A stretch of DNA of 64,000 nucleotides, taken from assembly GCA_944739405.2 (NCBI GenBank), contig OX123196.2, positions 52,738,196-52,802,195 on the forward strand. Reading direction: 5' to 3'. Below the pieces are notes generated by a model. The model did no database searches. It worked only from the letters and a program-made list of their open reading frames with translations, and was not told the origin of the DNA. The translations under genes were made by a program, and so were the position numbers. Positions 1 to 10,776 of this stretch are shown piece by piece. The stretch comes from Euclidia mi (taxonomy: Eukaryota > Arthropoda > Insecta > Lepidoptera > Erebidae). Positions within the stretch are counted from its first letter, which is position 1, and every line of letters starts with the position of its first letter.

Positions 1-87
1 TAAAAGTAATTTTGGCTGCCGGAGCTGCGTCTAAATATTTTCATTTAAATATGCAAAACGGGACGTAATTTAAGGTTTTAAGTGAAA

Positions 88-431
88 GTAACTAAATAGG
101 TTGTGTTAGGTTCTCTTTTAATCCTTAAGCCGGAAATAGGAGCCCTGCGAAGCAGGGCTCCGTCAACCTCAGTTTATTAAACCAGTGGAACCAATAAAAG
201 CGATATTTAGGTTTTATGTGAAAAACGTGAAACGAAACGCAACCGCCATCTTGTACGAATGATATAGACAGCTAATGTCAAATTTGTGCGTCATTGCTTT
301 CGAGTACCTATGGTTAGGTGCGACTGTAATAAGTTACTAAATAGGTTATGTTAGGTTCTCTTTTGAACCTTAATCCGAAAATAGGAGCCCTGTGAAGCAG
401 GGCTCCGTCAACCTTGATTTATTAAACTAGT
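88..431. repeat. Two direct copies of a ~100-bp repeat, 245 bp apart
   Basis: Two similar segments (about 88-186 and 333-431) share a run beginning ACTAAATAGG, then TTAGGTTCTC, and a conserved hairpin at 139-161 and 384-406 whose arms read GGAGCCCTG/CAGGGCTCC. The offset is 245 bp throughout. The segment between them is not obviously repeated. It could be the edge of a tandem array running off the left of the window or two copies of a small foldback repeat. No coding potential is visible. Confidence 0.65.
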
Positions 432-1860
432 GTGAATAATGTGGAAGTTGGCAGTGCCATACACACCGATGTTTGGAGATTTTTTTTTTCAGAGGAAACC
501 AAGTATTTCCGGCAAGTGAAAATGGTGAGGGGGGTTCCGAGACCTCCTCCCCTCCCCCCAAACCACTCACAACCCCTAAAAACGGCGAAGTATTTCGAAA
601 CCTTTACCAAAATCTGTGTCGTATAGTCATTTATTTTTTAATTAAATGCCACCTATTGTAGTTTTAAACACTTCACAACTTTCACTCATCTCGACAGGAC
701 TAATAGTGAATTGACGACAAATGTTAATAAGGACTGTCTATTTATGTCAGACTAATTTTGTTTTACCCTCATACTATTACTTTAACTGTGAATATGTCAA
801 TAGCAAAAAATATATTAACTTACTCATGAACATAAAAATTGCAGGCGCTTGTACTATATTATTTTATTTTTATTATGGTGAATAAAAGTTATGGAAAGTG
901 GCATTTTTGAAAACGAAAATTATAGCAAATACATTTATGGATTTAAATTATTATGACACTTGATCGATTATGACCAATGGAGTTAGTGAAAGTAATTTTA
1001 TGTCATTTCACGATTATGGCAACTGAAGCGTTATTTCTAATGAAATTATGGCAAATACCAGTATGACATATGAAATTATGGCATTTTAAATTATGGCAAA
1101 CATTAGTAAGCCAAAAATAAGGTCTTATTGACATAGAGCACAATTATCATGACAGATGTAAACGTTTCAATTTTCAATCCTTTCTTAACTGACACAATGT
1201 GTGTCAAGCGTGTAGTTGGGTTAGATAAGCTTCATGTATATTTAAATCATTGACCCTGACGGGTACAGCATTTATCATAAAATTTGACTGTAAGTTACTT
1301 ACAGACGTCGCTGCGTTGTGGGCTGCTGATTCTTCTATCATGAAGATACAATATTAGCTGTAACTTTTCACTCAACCTGATAAATAAATATTTTGCAATC
1401 CGTAGAGGCAAAGCATACGCGTTATCAAAGAAGATGTTTAATAAGCTAAATAAACACGTCACTATCACATTTTCCTTTTACAAACATAGAGCGAAATCGA
1501 CAAAATTTCAGTACATACTATTTTCTCTCATCATTTTTAAAATCAAGTCCGCTCATGCCTACCAGAAATATCTTGTTACGCGGAATGAAATACTGCAATA
1601 ATAAATGTTATCGATTTGAACCTTGAACTGAACCTCATTTTAGTGTCTCATTCAAATGCCATTGCAGCATAATCGCACTGGCGTGTTCAGTCATTATTTG
1701 AATATATTACTGAAGTTATTTATTTCAGTTCAATTATTTTACAACTGATTACATTTCTACTAACTATTACTTAATTACTATATACAACTAAAACTATACT
1801 TATAAACCTATAACTAAATTAAAAAGAAAATAAAATAATATATTCTTACAAAACGCAAGG
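432..1860. other. AT-rich stretch without recognisable gene
   Basis: Short ORFs at 422-661 overlap on both strands in a pyrimidine-rich tract and look accidental. Between about 950 and 1100 the motif ATTATGGCA or a close variant recurs at least four times (near 1013, 1044, 1073 and 1088). The remainder is AT-rich single-copy-looking sequence with no motif I can name. Confidence 0.4.
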
Positions 1861-1867
1861 CACGAGG

Positions 1868-2893
1868 CGTTTAGGCGTCGTAGTATACCTCCGCATCAAT
1901 GTCATGGGGTAACGTGCCCAGAAGGCTGGCAGCATTGCCACGCTGGATGGCAATGCTGATTAAAGAATCAAAGGAGCAAAGAATAAACCAGCCTTCTGGT
2001 CACGTGAGACGTCGATCAAGCGTTTCGAAATTTCTCGGTACAAAATACGAGTGCTCGGACCCCATGGGCCCAACGTTTCTACCCCAAACGGTAATTGCCG
2101 ACTAAATTTCCATATTTGCGCCGTTTGAGGGTTTGCGCTGTTGCAGCAGCAGCGCCGGCATGACCTGCTGTGCTTGGAATATGTGATGGCGCAAGGGTAT
2201 CTACGCACGTTGCGTCCGACACCAAATAATAATAATAATAATTTTTATTTATTTCGGAAAAATACATCCATATTGTTGTTAGTAATTACAATACATTCAA
2301 TTTAATTTACTTTAGTGTTAGTTATATTAATTTCTTATAAAAATCATGTAACGGGGTCTTGAGCATCGAGTATTGATATGCGTGACTACCCAATTTTAAA
2401 AAAAAAGGATTATCCATTTTTACAATTAATGTCTAAGACCTATCCATTTTCCATGGCAACAACGACATACCGTCAGGTCTCTTCCCGTCGGCTCGTACCA
2501 AACCATTTGGTTCGAGTACAGCTGGTACGCCAGATGCGCCAAGAGTACGACGAATTATGTCATTCAAATTAGCATGTCGTGGTATTCTACCTGCGCTTCT
2601 GCTGCAAGAAAGCCCATGATCAAGTCCCACTGTCTCTGGGAGAAAAGGTTGGTAGGCAATCCAGTGTTTGGACAAGCCATTTTCCAGGCGTTTAAAGCCT
2701 CGGTTTTGCACAGCACTTCCGAATCAACTAGTGTAGGTGTTAAAATTTTCCTAGTTAATTCTTCCGTGCTGTGAACCGAAGACAAAAACGCCGGTAAACT
2801 GACACTGGAAATTTTGCGAACGCCGAGTCCACCCAGACGTATAGGTAATGATGCTTGTGGCCAGGCTCGGTCGTGCATGTCCACATTTAACAT
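1868..2893 (-). pseudogene. C-terminal part of RT element: thumb region and endonuclease-like domain, broken
   Basis: Reading on the minus strand from 2893, frames at 2564-2893 and 2433-2711 continue the RT protein encoded at 3108-4736. A block with RLGGLGVRKISSVSLPAFLSS is typical of the region after the RT in this family. After a low-complexity insertion containing (AAT)n (about 2225-2250), minus frames at 2079-2267 and 1960-2208 give DATCVDTLAPSH and GVETLGPWGP. I recognise these as the conserved tail of the same RT family. The D-x(n) pattern resembles a PD-(D/E)xK-type endonuclease, but that is an inference. The domain has several frameshifts, and an expected Trp before DATC reads Ser. 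The copy is dead. Confidence 0.65.
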
Positions 2894-3107
2894 CTTTCTT
2901 AAGGTTGTTTGAATAATTTGTTCAATTTTTCCTAAAAGTGCATTTTTCTTCCAAAATTGTGACGATCTTAAATTATGAGTAAATTTAGGGACGAAAAGGC
3001 TGTATCGAATAAATTGTGTAAGCTGAATGAATATTAATATTTAATAGGCGATCTGAAATATCACTAAAATTTTGTATCTTTTCTTCTACGAAAGATTCAA
3101 AAGCTTT

Positions 3108-4736
3108 TTAAAAAATTGGTGAACCTAGAAGGCGAAGAGAAGTTTTTTCAACAATTTTGACATTTGGTGCCAAATTATTAAATTTCGATTTTGCCAAACG
3201 TTTGTTCATTGAGTTTGTTGTATTTATAAAAAGTTCACATTTACTATAATTTAGTTCTAAGCCAATGGAGTTGAATTTATTTTTTAGAAAAACCATGTCT
3301 TGTAATACAGTGTCTAGATCGCCTCTTAGGGTTCCATCATCTAAAAACCACACATTAAATTTTGAATTTATTTGCCGAATAATGGGGTGTATGGCTAAAC
3401 TAAAAATGACTGGTCCAAGAGGGTCACCTTGTTGGCATCCAACTGCTGAATCCAAAACATTGTCCTTGTAAAGTAATTTTGTGGGATATCTGTAACATTG
3501 CCAAAGAAATTTTAAAATTTTAGATGTTTCTAATTTTGCCTGTGCCAACAAAGTGTCCCTATTCACTGAATTGAAGGCGTTTTTCACGTCAACCTTAAGA
3601 ATGACCCCTCCATCACTACTTCCAAGGTATGTAGAAAGGGCATGTATAGCAGCCTCACAACCCCCCTTGGAACCAAAACCTAGTTGGAGGGGTTGGAACT
3701 TTTCGGATAGCTCCCTGCTGTAAAATTTACAGCATATCTTAGCTGCTATACGCCGATATGTGTTGCCCACGGCAATGGGACGAATGCCACCATCCTTCTT
3801 GTTTAGGGCGCACAAGTTTGCCCCATGCAAGATTTCAATTATCGCATCGTCCACATTACCGGAGAGCATCATATTAATTAGTGCAGTTAGCTCCTTCAGA
3901 AGGGTCTCGCCAGCCACCCCAGCACTTGCACACACTAAGTCTTTTAGGTGCTGCGGTGTCAAGGCATCAAGGCCACCTGCCGAGCCACTTCGGAAGGAGA
4001 AAACTGCTGCTAATACATCCTTGGCCGTAGTGATCAGATGTTCTGATTCCCTGTCGGGAGCTTCAGGGAAGGAGAGATCATCGATAGGCGCTGGATGCTT
4101 GCTCTTCAGACCCGCAAGCGTGTCTGGAGAGCAAGGCGCCACCACATCACTACTAAATAACAGTCTAGATGCGCCCCGAATATCACCCTCCCTTAATTTG
4201 GATTCTACATATTGACTAATCGATTTCTGCTTGTTAAAAGTGAATTTAGAATCCAAAGAGTTGGCCGAAACGTGACAGTTATATTTAATTTGGGATGTTA
4301 ATGTAATTTGGGCTGCCTGACTTTTGTCTACATGTAAAATCCTATATGGGAAGGTCAATAATTGCTCCCAGGCCGTTATAAAGTTCTCCCTTACGACAAA
4401 ACCTATACAGTCTGGAATTATTTTTGAAACTGCAGGTCTTGCCCCACGGGGAACTCTTTTTAGAACCGGAATCGAATGTTTCAATTTTGTTAGGGTTTGC
4501 CAAAAAGGAATTTGGGTGATGTCTTCTGATGCAGATTGTGTAGATTGTGTAGATATTGGAGGGCCAGGAAATGCATTTTGGGATTTGTGAACTCTACCAA
4601 AATGCACTTTCAGGCCCCGCTTACCTTTAAAAAAACGGTCCTGGGAACATTGTGGGCAACGCACCAGACCAGATAGCGATGCGGCAGGTTGACTCACAGT
4701 CACTTCTGCATTGCCAGAGCCATTATCGTCTTGCAT
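3108..4736 (-). CDS. Reverse transcriptase of a non-LTR-type retroelement, N-terminal zinc finger
   Basis: A 542-codon open frame. Residues 27-50 form a C2H2 finger (C-x2-C-x14-H-x4-H), probably nucleic-acid binding. RT blocks follow in order: GGIRPIAVGNTYRRIAAKI, then LGFGSKGGCEAA, KVDVKNAFNSVNRD (motif A aspartate), CQQGDPLGPVIFSLAIHP (motif B), WFLDDGTLRGD (motif C, LDD instead of the usual ADD), and LELNYSKCEL. The LDDG form, GxGxKGGCEAA and QQGDPLGP are shared by a large invertebrate RT family that I recognise but cannot place in a named clade. The frame ends at 3108, where the protein should continue into 2893-1868. The N-terminal half lies inside a large inverted repeat with a second copy at 6320-10769. 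Confidence 0.8.
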   Translation of the reverse strand: MQDDNGSGNAEVTVSQPAASLSGLVRCPQCSQDRFFKGKRGLKVHFGRVHKSQNAFPGPPISTQSTQSASEDITQIPFWQTLTKLKHSIPVLKRVPRGARPAVSKIIPDCIGFVVRENFITAWEQLLTFPYRILHVDKSQAAQITLTSQIKYNCHVSANSLDSKFTFNKQKSISQYVESKLREGDIRGASRLLFSSDVVAPCSPDTLAGLKSKHPAPIDDLSFPEAPDRESEHLITTAKDVLAAVFSFRSGSAGGLDALTPQHLKDLVCASAGVAGETLLKELTALINMMLSGNVDDAIIEILHGANLCALNKKDGGIRPIAVGNTYRRIAAKICCKFYSRELSEKFQPLQLGFGSKGGCEAAIHALSTYLGSSDGGVILKVDVKNAFNSVNRDTLLAQAKLETSKILKFLWQCYRYPTKLLYKDNVLDSAVGCQQGDPLGPVIFSLAIHPIIRQINSKFNVWFLDDGTLRGDLDTVLQDMVFLKNKFNSIGLELNYSKCELFINTTNSMNKRLAKSKFNNLAPNVKIVEKTSLRLLGSPIF

Positions 4737-5279
4737 AAGTAGTATTTACACTATATTTACAAAAATAACGCAGTAAAAATTAATAACATATACAAAAGCT
4801 CGTAACTGTCAATGTCACTTGCACTGCTTTTTATATGGTATAAACAATTTGTTTATTGTCGACGGCGGCGGCGTATAACTTGCTTTTGGTGATATTTGGT
4901 ATGGTTCGGCACTGTTGCTAGCGCCGTGTCCATTATAATATAGGTACTGAGGAACTGATACGATTAGAATCTGAAGGCGTTGTAGGGTGCGCCATATATA
5001 ATGACATAACAAATTACATGTTCTTCGTATATTTCTATATTATTGAATATCACAAAATAAATAAAATTAATTATTGTTCTTATTTATTTTGATTTCGATA
5101 GTGTCGTTTAGATTCTTATACATTTTTCAATTACTGAAGTATTTGCAAAATGTAGATTTGGCATTGTAACGTGATTTATTTTTACTAAGCTTTCAAGGTT
5201 AGTAAGTATGAAGGGTACTGCGGATCTGTACTAGTACTAACTGAAATAAAATGAAGTCAATGCCGTAAAATGGGACAAT
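3420..5279. repeat. Left arm of large inverted repeat (RT element 5' half)
   Basis: The sequence from about 3420 to 5279 reappears in reverse complement at 5778-7538 plus 10673-10769. The match covers the first two thirds of the RT reading frame, its start codon and about 540 bp of upstream sequence. The inner ends are the same string read outward (GTAAAATGGGACAAT at 5265-5279 against ATTGTCCCATTTTAC at 5778-5792). Arms are about 1.86 kb each. By eye the similarity is above 90 percent with small indels. Confidence 0.9.
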
Positions 5280-5777
5280 AATAATTACTTCACTTTAGCT
5301 TTAAAACCTTAACGGTGCAGAAAGTTTGCATTTAATGACGATAAATAGCTTTTACCCTCTGCACTATAAGAATGAAATAATGTTTGTGTACTAAATGAAA
5401 CTTTTTCTATATATTATAAGTGCATTCAGTTTTTTTATTCTATTTGTATCATTTATGTATGTAATGGTTTAAGGCAAAGTCATTTGAAAAAACAAAGGAG
5501 AAATTTATTTTTATTCACACAACCTTTCAGCATGGGTGACGAATGATAACTACAGATGGTGGTGACGCGATAACGTAATCTCTACCGTACGGCTGCCGGC
5601 TGGTATAACCTCTGCTAATATGTCGGAGTAAAAGAAAGGTACATTACCTCTATTCTTAGATTTTAATTTTGATGTTATTTTATAGCCTGTCTTATATGTA
5701 ATGGTAACGCATTCCATAGGCAAACCGCGGTAAAACAAATTATTTAGCTGTGCAATCAAAAATATTCCTTCTATATA
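5280..5777. other. Spacer of the inverted repeat
   Basis: AT-rich spacer between the two RT copies. A 69-codon minus frame at 5550-5759 contains FYRGLPMECVTITYKTGYK and has no match I can name. The end next to the right arm resembles 29480-29525 (both read AATGGGACA, then GCACAGCTAAATAA in the same order), so part of the spacer is a dispersed repeat rather than unique sequence. Confidence 0.5.
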
Positions 5778-6319
5778 ATTGTCCCATTTTACGGCATTGA
5801 CCTCATTTTATTTCAATTAGTACTAGTACAGATCCGCAGTACCCTTCATACTTACTAACCTTGAAAGCATAGTAAAAATAAATCACGTTACAATGCCAAA
5901 TCTACATTTTGCAAATACTTAGTAATTGAAAAATGTATAAGAATCTAAACGACACTATCGAAATCAAAATAAATAAGAACAATAATTAATTTTATTTATT
6001 TTGTGATATTCAATAATATAGAAATATACGACGAACATGTAATTTGTTATGTCATTACATATGGCGCACCCCACAACGCCTTCAGATTCTAATCGTATCA
6101 GTTCCTCAGTACCTATATTATAATGGACACGGCGCTAGCAACAGTGCCGAACAATACCAAATATCACCAAAAACAAGTTAAACGCCGCCGCCGTCGACAA
6201 TAAACAAATTGTTTATACCATATAAAAAGCAGTGCAAGTGACATTGACAGTTACGAGCTTTTGTATATGTTATTAATTTTTACTGCGTTATTTTTGTGAA
6301 TATAGTGTAAATACTACTT

Positions 6320-7538
6320 ATGCAAGACGATAATGGCTCTGGCAATGCAGAAGTGACTGTGAGTCAACCTGCCGCAACGCTATCTGGTCTGGTGCGTTGC
6401 CCACAATGTTCCCAAGACCGTTTTTTTAAAGGTAAGCGGGGCCTGAAAGTGCATTTTGGTAAAGTTCACAAATCCCAAAATGCATTTCCTGGCCCTCCAA
6501 TATCTTCACAATCTACACAATCTGCATCAGAAGACATCACCCAAATTCCTTTTTGGCAAACCCTAACAAAATTGAAACATTCCATTCCTTTCTAAAAAGA
6601 GTTCCCCGTGGGGCAAGACCTGCAGTTTCAAAAAAATTTCCAGAATGTATAGTTTTGTCGTAAGGGAGAGAACTCTATAACGGCCTGGGAGCAATTATTG
6701 ACCTTCCCATATAGGATTTTACATGTTGACAAAAGTCAGGCAGCCCAAATTACATTAACATCCCAAATTAAATATAACTGTCACGTTTCGACCAACTCTT
6801 TGGATTCTAAATTCACTTTTAACAAGTAGAAATCGCTTAGTCAATATGTAGAATCCAAATTAAGGGAGGGTGATATTCGGGGCGCATCTAGACTGTTATT
6901 TAGTAGTGATGTGGTGGCGCCTTGCTCTCCAGACACGCTTGCGGGTCTGAAGAGCAAGCATCCAGCGCCTATCGATGATCTCTCCTTCCCTGAAGCTTCC
7001 GACAGGGAATCAGAACATCTGATCACTACGGCCAAGGATGTATTAGCAGCAGTTTTCTCCTTCCGAAGTGGCTCGGCAGGTGGCCTTGATGCCTTGACAC
7101 CGCAGCACCTAAAAGATTTAGTGTGTGCAAGTGCTGGGGTGGCCGGCGAGACCCTTCTGAAGGAGCTAACTGCACTAATTAATATGATGCTCTCCGGTAA
7201 TGTGGACGATGCGATAATTGAAATCTTGTATGGGGCAAACTTGTGCGCCGTAAACAAGAAGGATGGTGGTATTCGTCCCATTGCCGTGGGCAGCACATAT
7301 CGGCGTATAGCAGCTAAGATATGCTGTTAATTTTACAGCAGGGAGCTATCCGAAAAGTTCCAACCCCTCCAACTAGGTTTTGGTTCCAAGGGGGGTTGTG
7401 AGGCTGCTATACATGCCCTTTCTACATACCTTTGAAGTAGTGATGGAGGGGTCATTCTTAAGGTTGACGTGAAAAACGCCTTCAATTCAGTGAATAGGGA
7501 CACTTTGTTGGCACAGGCAAAATTAGAAACATCTAAAA
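6320..7538 (+). pseudogene. Second, decayed copy of the zinc-finger RT gene (5' part)
   Basis: It starts with the same MQDDNGSGNAEVTVSQPAA as the copy at 4736 and keeps the C2H2 finger. The frame stops near 6595. Further stops or frameshifts lie near 6830, 7327 and 7433. A 139-codon open piece at 6911-7330 retains the block ending GGIRPIAVGSTYRRIAAKI. The gene is then cut by the element at 7539-10672 and continues for 97 bp at 10673-10769 (YPTKLLYKDNVLDSAVGCQQ region). It is a dead copy. Confidence 0.85.
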
Positions 7539-8934
7539 GAACAATGGCAGGATTATACCTGTGAAGTGTTAGAAGCGTCTATAAACGTAACTTATGAAAA
7601 ACTTATTAATATAATTATTTCGTATTTTGTACGTTTTTAGTTTCAAGTATAAAAGCGTACGTTAAATTATCTAAATTGATAAACTATTTATTGAATACAT
7701 TCATTTCCGGTGCTTGTTTAATGTCATTTTCAGAGTTACCATTTACAAAACAATTTTGTTTAATAGAAAAAAGATAATTAATGACAACACTAAGTGAAAA
7801 TGTCTACATTGTCAGTATCCTTACTCCTTGCCCTTGTCTATGATCCCTATAGACCGCGCCACGAGAACATAGACTTTTTGAAACAAAGAATTTCTACTAA
7901 GTAACTTAGCGACATATCTGTCAAAAACAAATATTGTCAAATCCGATGAGCGCAACGGTACACAAATATGTGTCATTGCAAAGTAATATGTCAATTGACC
8001 GGGTTGTTATCGATATATGCGCTGCCAACAGTGTTTTGTGGTACTGGAATATGTCAGATGCCTGGAATGTCAACATTTTGCGTTAATCCATTAATTTTTT
8101 TTCATTCTTAGGCATTTATCAGAGGATAAAACATATTTTTTGGATGTTAAGAATATTTTTGGTGTCGCAATGCTCGTCCTACGGTCGGCATCTCGGAAAA
8201 GCGGGTGCAGAATTGCAGATGGCAAACTATTATAATAATATAACGATTTTGTTTAAGTTCATTGTGTCGTTTTCTTTCAAACACAATGTAAAATCTCTAT
8301 GCCTAGACATTTTAATGTAATGTACTTGCTAGTGGTCTGAAATATTATTCATTAGTGGTATTTTTTTATATTTTACGATAGCTTAGCTATTGACTATACG
8401 ATCGAGTACCATGTTTGTACTCTATTATTGACGTACATGGCTCTCTTTTGTTGTCTTGCATTTACAGAATTACTTACGTTTGAAAACTAAAAAAAATCGG
8501 CAAATTCATGAAAATACTTCGGGAAATTCGAATACTCAAACACAAAATAAAATATGTTTATTTTTGTAAAATTATAAAAAAAAATAATCACGACAAGAAG
8601 TCATAGATAATAAAATATAAATTCGAATACTTAGTAGCATAACTGAGCATTGAAACAAAAAAACTACTGTTCAAAAACCATAAAAGTTCACTAAGGCATA
8701 AAATCTCAAAAACAACTGTTAGAAACAAAGGTTGTGAAACCCTGAGTGAGTGTTTGCAAAAAGTCTATCTTCTCGTGGCACGCGTGGCACCAACTATAGT
8801 CTGTGATATTGTCAACGTTCTTTTCTTTTCGAAAAGCTTATTTGGTAGTGTTCTCGTTGTTTTCGCAGTTTTTTGTTGGATTATCTTTATTTTTGATTCT
8901 TGCTTACCCCCTGGACTTGATTCGCTGCCCCATA

Positions 8935-8989
8935 CGACGACTTTTGCTTTCTTACGGACAGATAGTCCGTAAGAAAGCAAAAGTCGTCG
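8935..8989. repeat. Perfect hairpin, 25-bp arms, 5-base loop
   Basis: The arm CGACGACTTTTGCTTTCTTA... (8935-8959) is followed by the loop AGATA and its exact reverse complement (8965-8989). The perfect pairing explains the overlapping ORFs on both strands here (8754-8980). It is not at the end of any element I can define. It could be a cruciform-forming sequence or a fold-back duplication from replication or sequencing. Confidence 0.9.
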
Positions 8990-9057
8990 TCGCGCTCAAA
9001 ACATCTGGACCTATAGCTTTTTCTACACGGACTTCGATTGTGCCTTAAAATTTTGTT

Positions 9058-9842
9058 ATGATGCGAAGTAGCAGGCCTACACGCATATTGTGCGTGAATT
9101 GTAACATTTGCGTCAATACTCTCCGGCGATATCGCATCTTAGATCAGAAAACAAGAGATTGTACTTTGCTCTGCAACTGGGTTTATCCAAAAATCGTAAG
9201 TTTTTAAACATTATTATACTTACTTACCAATTTAGCGTTAGTAAGTTTCAGTGATTTTTCAAAGCAGTTTAAAATATTACAAAATTCGGTAACATTAGTC
9301 TATCTAGATGCAGTGTGATGCGTTTTCTTTGCCTGTAGTAATAATTGCTTTTCTTAATTTTTAGATTACTGATGATTATGTTTGTGAAGCATGTTGGGAA
9401 CTCGCTATGGATTGAGTAAATCAGAGTTTGCAGCAAGATGCTAATGAAGGTGAACAAGCTGGACCGTGTCCACGAGGCCATAGAAATGTGTGCCTTCTGT
9501 GTGGATGTTCATTAGTACGAAGGCAAAGTGACAAAATATTAAAAGATAGCCCGACCGAACTACAACAGAATATGATAAATATTATCCAAATGAAAATAGA
9601 ACCACGTCAGGTCCATTCATCATTAATTAGTATTTATTAAATAATAAATCCTTTTGCAGTGTTTTATTACTAAAGAGTTTTATAAGTCTATTGGTGTCTC
9701 TTTTAAAGCAATCTAATACAAATTCTCTGTTTTTTATCAATTATGGAGTATTTGATTACAAAAACATTCCTTTATTTCATTTGCAGCTGTCACCTTCAGA
9801 TAAGGTTTGTCATGCCTGTTGGTGGCGCACTAAGAGAGATCC
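9058..9842 (+). pseudogene. Cysteine-rich, intron-containing gene remnant inside the Spy-like element
   Basis: The likely exons are 9058-9195 (46 codons, donor GTAAGT), 9365-9610 (acceptor TTTTTAG, donor CAG/GTCC) and 9787 onward (acceptor TTTGCAG). Together they keep one frame. They show repeated metal-binding-like motifs: CVNCNICVN; CEACWEL; CPRGHRNVCLLCGCSLVRRQ; VCHACWWRTKRD. I recall this repeated Cys pattern from lepidopteran proteins that continue into a DDE transposase domain. That continuation is absent here. An in-frame TGA at 9413-9415 breaks exon 2, and a Helitron starts about 10 bp after the recognisable end of exon 3. Its role is probably DNA binding by a transposase, but this is inferred. 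Confidence 0.6.
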
Positions 9843-9852
9843 CATATCCTTA

Positions 9853-10051
9853 TCCTTACTAATATTATAAATGCGATGTTTATTTGTTTGTCTGTTTGTT
9901 ACGCACGACAAAACTACTGAACCGATTAGAATGAAACTAGGCGCACAGATAGACCATAACCTGGAATAGGATATAGTATACTTTTTATCCTGGTATTGAT
10001 AGTACCTGGTACTGTGGGATAATTTTCGACTTCCACGCGGGAAAAACCTAG
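9853..10051 (+). mobile_element. Short non-autonomous Helitron
   Basis: The 5' end is TCCTTACTAATATTATAAA and the 3' end is CTAG. It is flanked by A (9852) and T (10052), with no target duplication, which is the Helitron pattern. The body (TTGTTTGTCTGTTTGTTACG, then AACTACTGAACCGATT) is of the type very common in moths and butterflies. There is no coding capacity. Confidence 0.75.
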
Positions 10052-10124
10052 TTCCTTATAAAAGCAAGTGACTTGTACCTGTTTATTAGAGAGATCTAAC
10101 ATCATGCCATGACGTCTAATCTTA

Positions 10125-10303
10125 AGAGCCCTGCCTCACTTGTACGCCATGGCGACGTCGCCGGCTGCGTATCCAAACAGTTTATATTGAAATGTACCTA
10201 TGGCTGCCAAACCGTGGCAAAGTGAATTAGGTACCATACATTTCAATATAAATTGTACGGTAGCTGGCGAAGTCGCCATGGCCTCATAATGAGGTGGGGC
10301 TCT
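10125..10303. mobile_element. Palindromic MITE
   Basis: The two halves pair: AGAGCCCTGCCTCACT and GCCATGGCGACGTCGCC on the left against GGCGAAGTCGCCATGGC and GAGGTGGGGCTCT on the right. A second pairing block contains TATATTGAAATGTACC against GGTACCATACATTTCAATAT. It is 179 bp with no ORF. The target duplication is unclear, so the superfamily is unknown. Confidence 0.8.
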
Positions 10304-10776
10304 AATACTCAATAAAATTGTGAAAGATAAAGGATAACATAAATCCTACATAGTCTACATCCCTATTTCGTGATGGAACTTTGATTTTAAATAGGTAGTC
10401 ACAGTCTAGGTATATCCTATCAATGCTTTTTGCACATCACCACCCCTTATCTAAATGTATTTAATGCATTTATGTAGTTACAAAGATGTTTTCTATTAAC
10501 ATAACCTTAAAATATTAACAATGTTCATATCTTTTTTTTACGGCCTCCTAAAATAAAAACTCTTGATGATTATGTTTAAGTAATAGAACCCCTTTGTTTT
10601 TAACATTTTTTCATACATAGACGCTTCGAATCGATTTCAAATAAAGTGTTGTATGGGAACTTGCCATTGTTCTTTTAAAATTTCTTTGGCAATGTTACAG
10701 ATATCCCACAAAATTACTTTACAAGGACAATGTTTTGGATTCAGCAGTTGGATGCCAACAAGATGACCCATGACCT

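Larger units (their letters stand above)
7539..10672 (+). mobile_element. TIR transposon inserted without target duplication, Spy-like
   Basis: The ends are perfect 11-bp inverted repeats (GAACAATGGCA at 7539-7549, complement at 10662-10672). A second conserved inverted block (GAAGCGTCTAT, then TATGAAAAA) lies further in on each side. The intact left arm of the surrounding inverted repeat gives the empty site: CATCTAAAA joined directly to TTTTAAAATTTC, so no base was duplicated or lost. Insertion between AAA and TTT without a TSD is the published behaviour of Spy transposons, relatives of PIF/Harbinger. Inside are a cysteine-rich gene remnant, a Helitron (9853-10051) and a MITE (10125-10303). 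No DDE transposase domain remains, so this is an internally deleted or decayed copy. Confidence 0.75.
5778..10769. repeat. Right arm of large inverted repeat, split by a 3.1-kb insertion
   Basis: The arm runs 5778-7538 and resumes at 10673-10769. The two pieces join exactly at the sequence of the intact left arm (3510-3540). The arm then ends at 10769, within the codons for the RT GDP motif, a few bases before the foldback element that begins near 10777. No downstream RT sequence is found beyond that element, so this copy is truncated there. Confidence 0.88.

Noticed and set aside
3265..4590. Plus-strand ORFs opposite the RT gene (also 6841-7296 minus)
   Set aside because: They are antisense shadows of the RT frames in both copies.
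8754..9048. Hydrophobic ORFs with apparent membrane segment
   Set aside because: Part of their length is the perfect hairpin, which opens frames on both strands. No family is recognisable.
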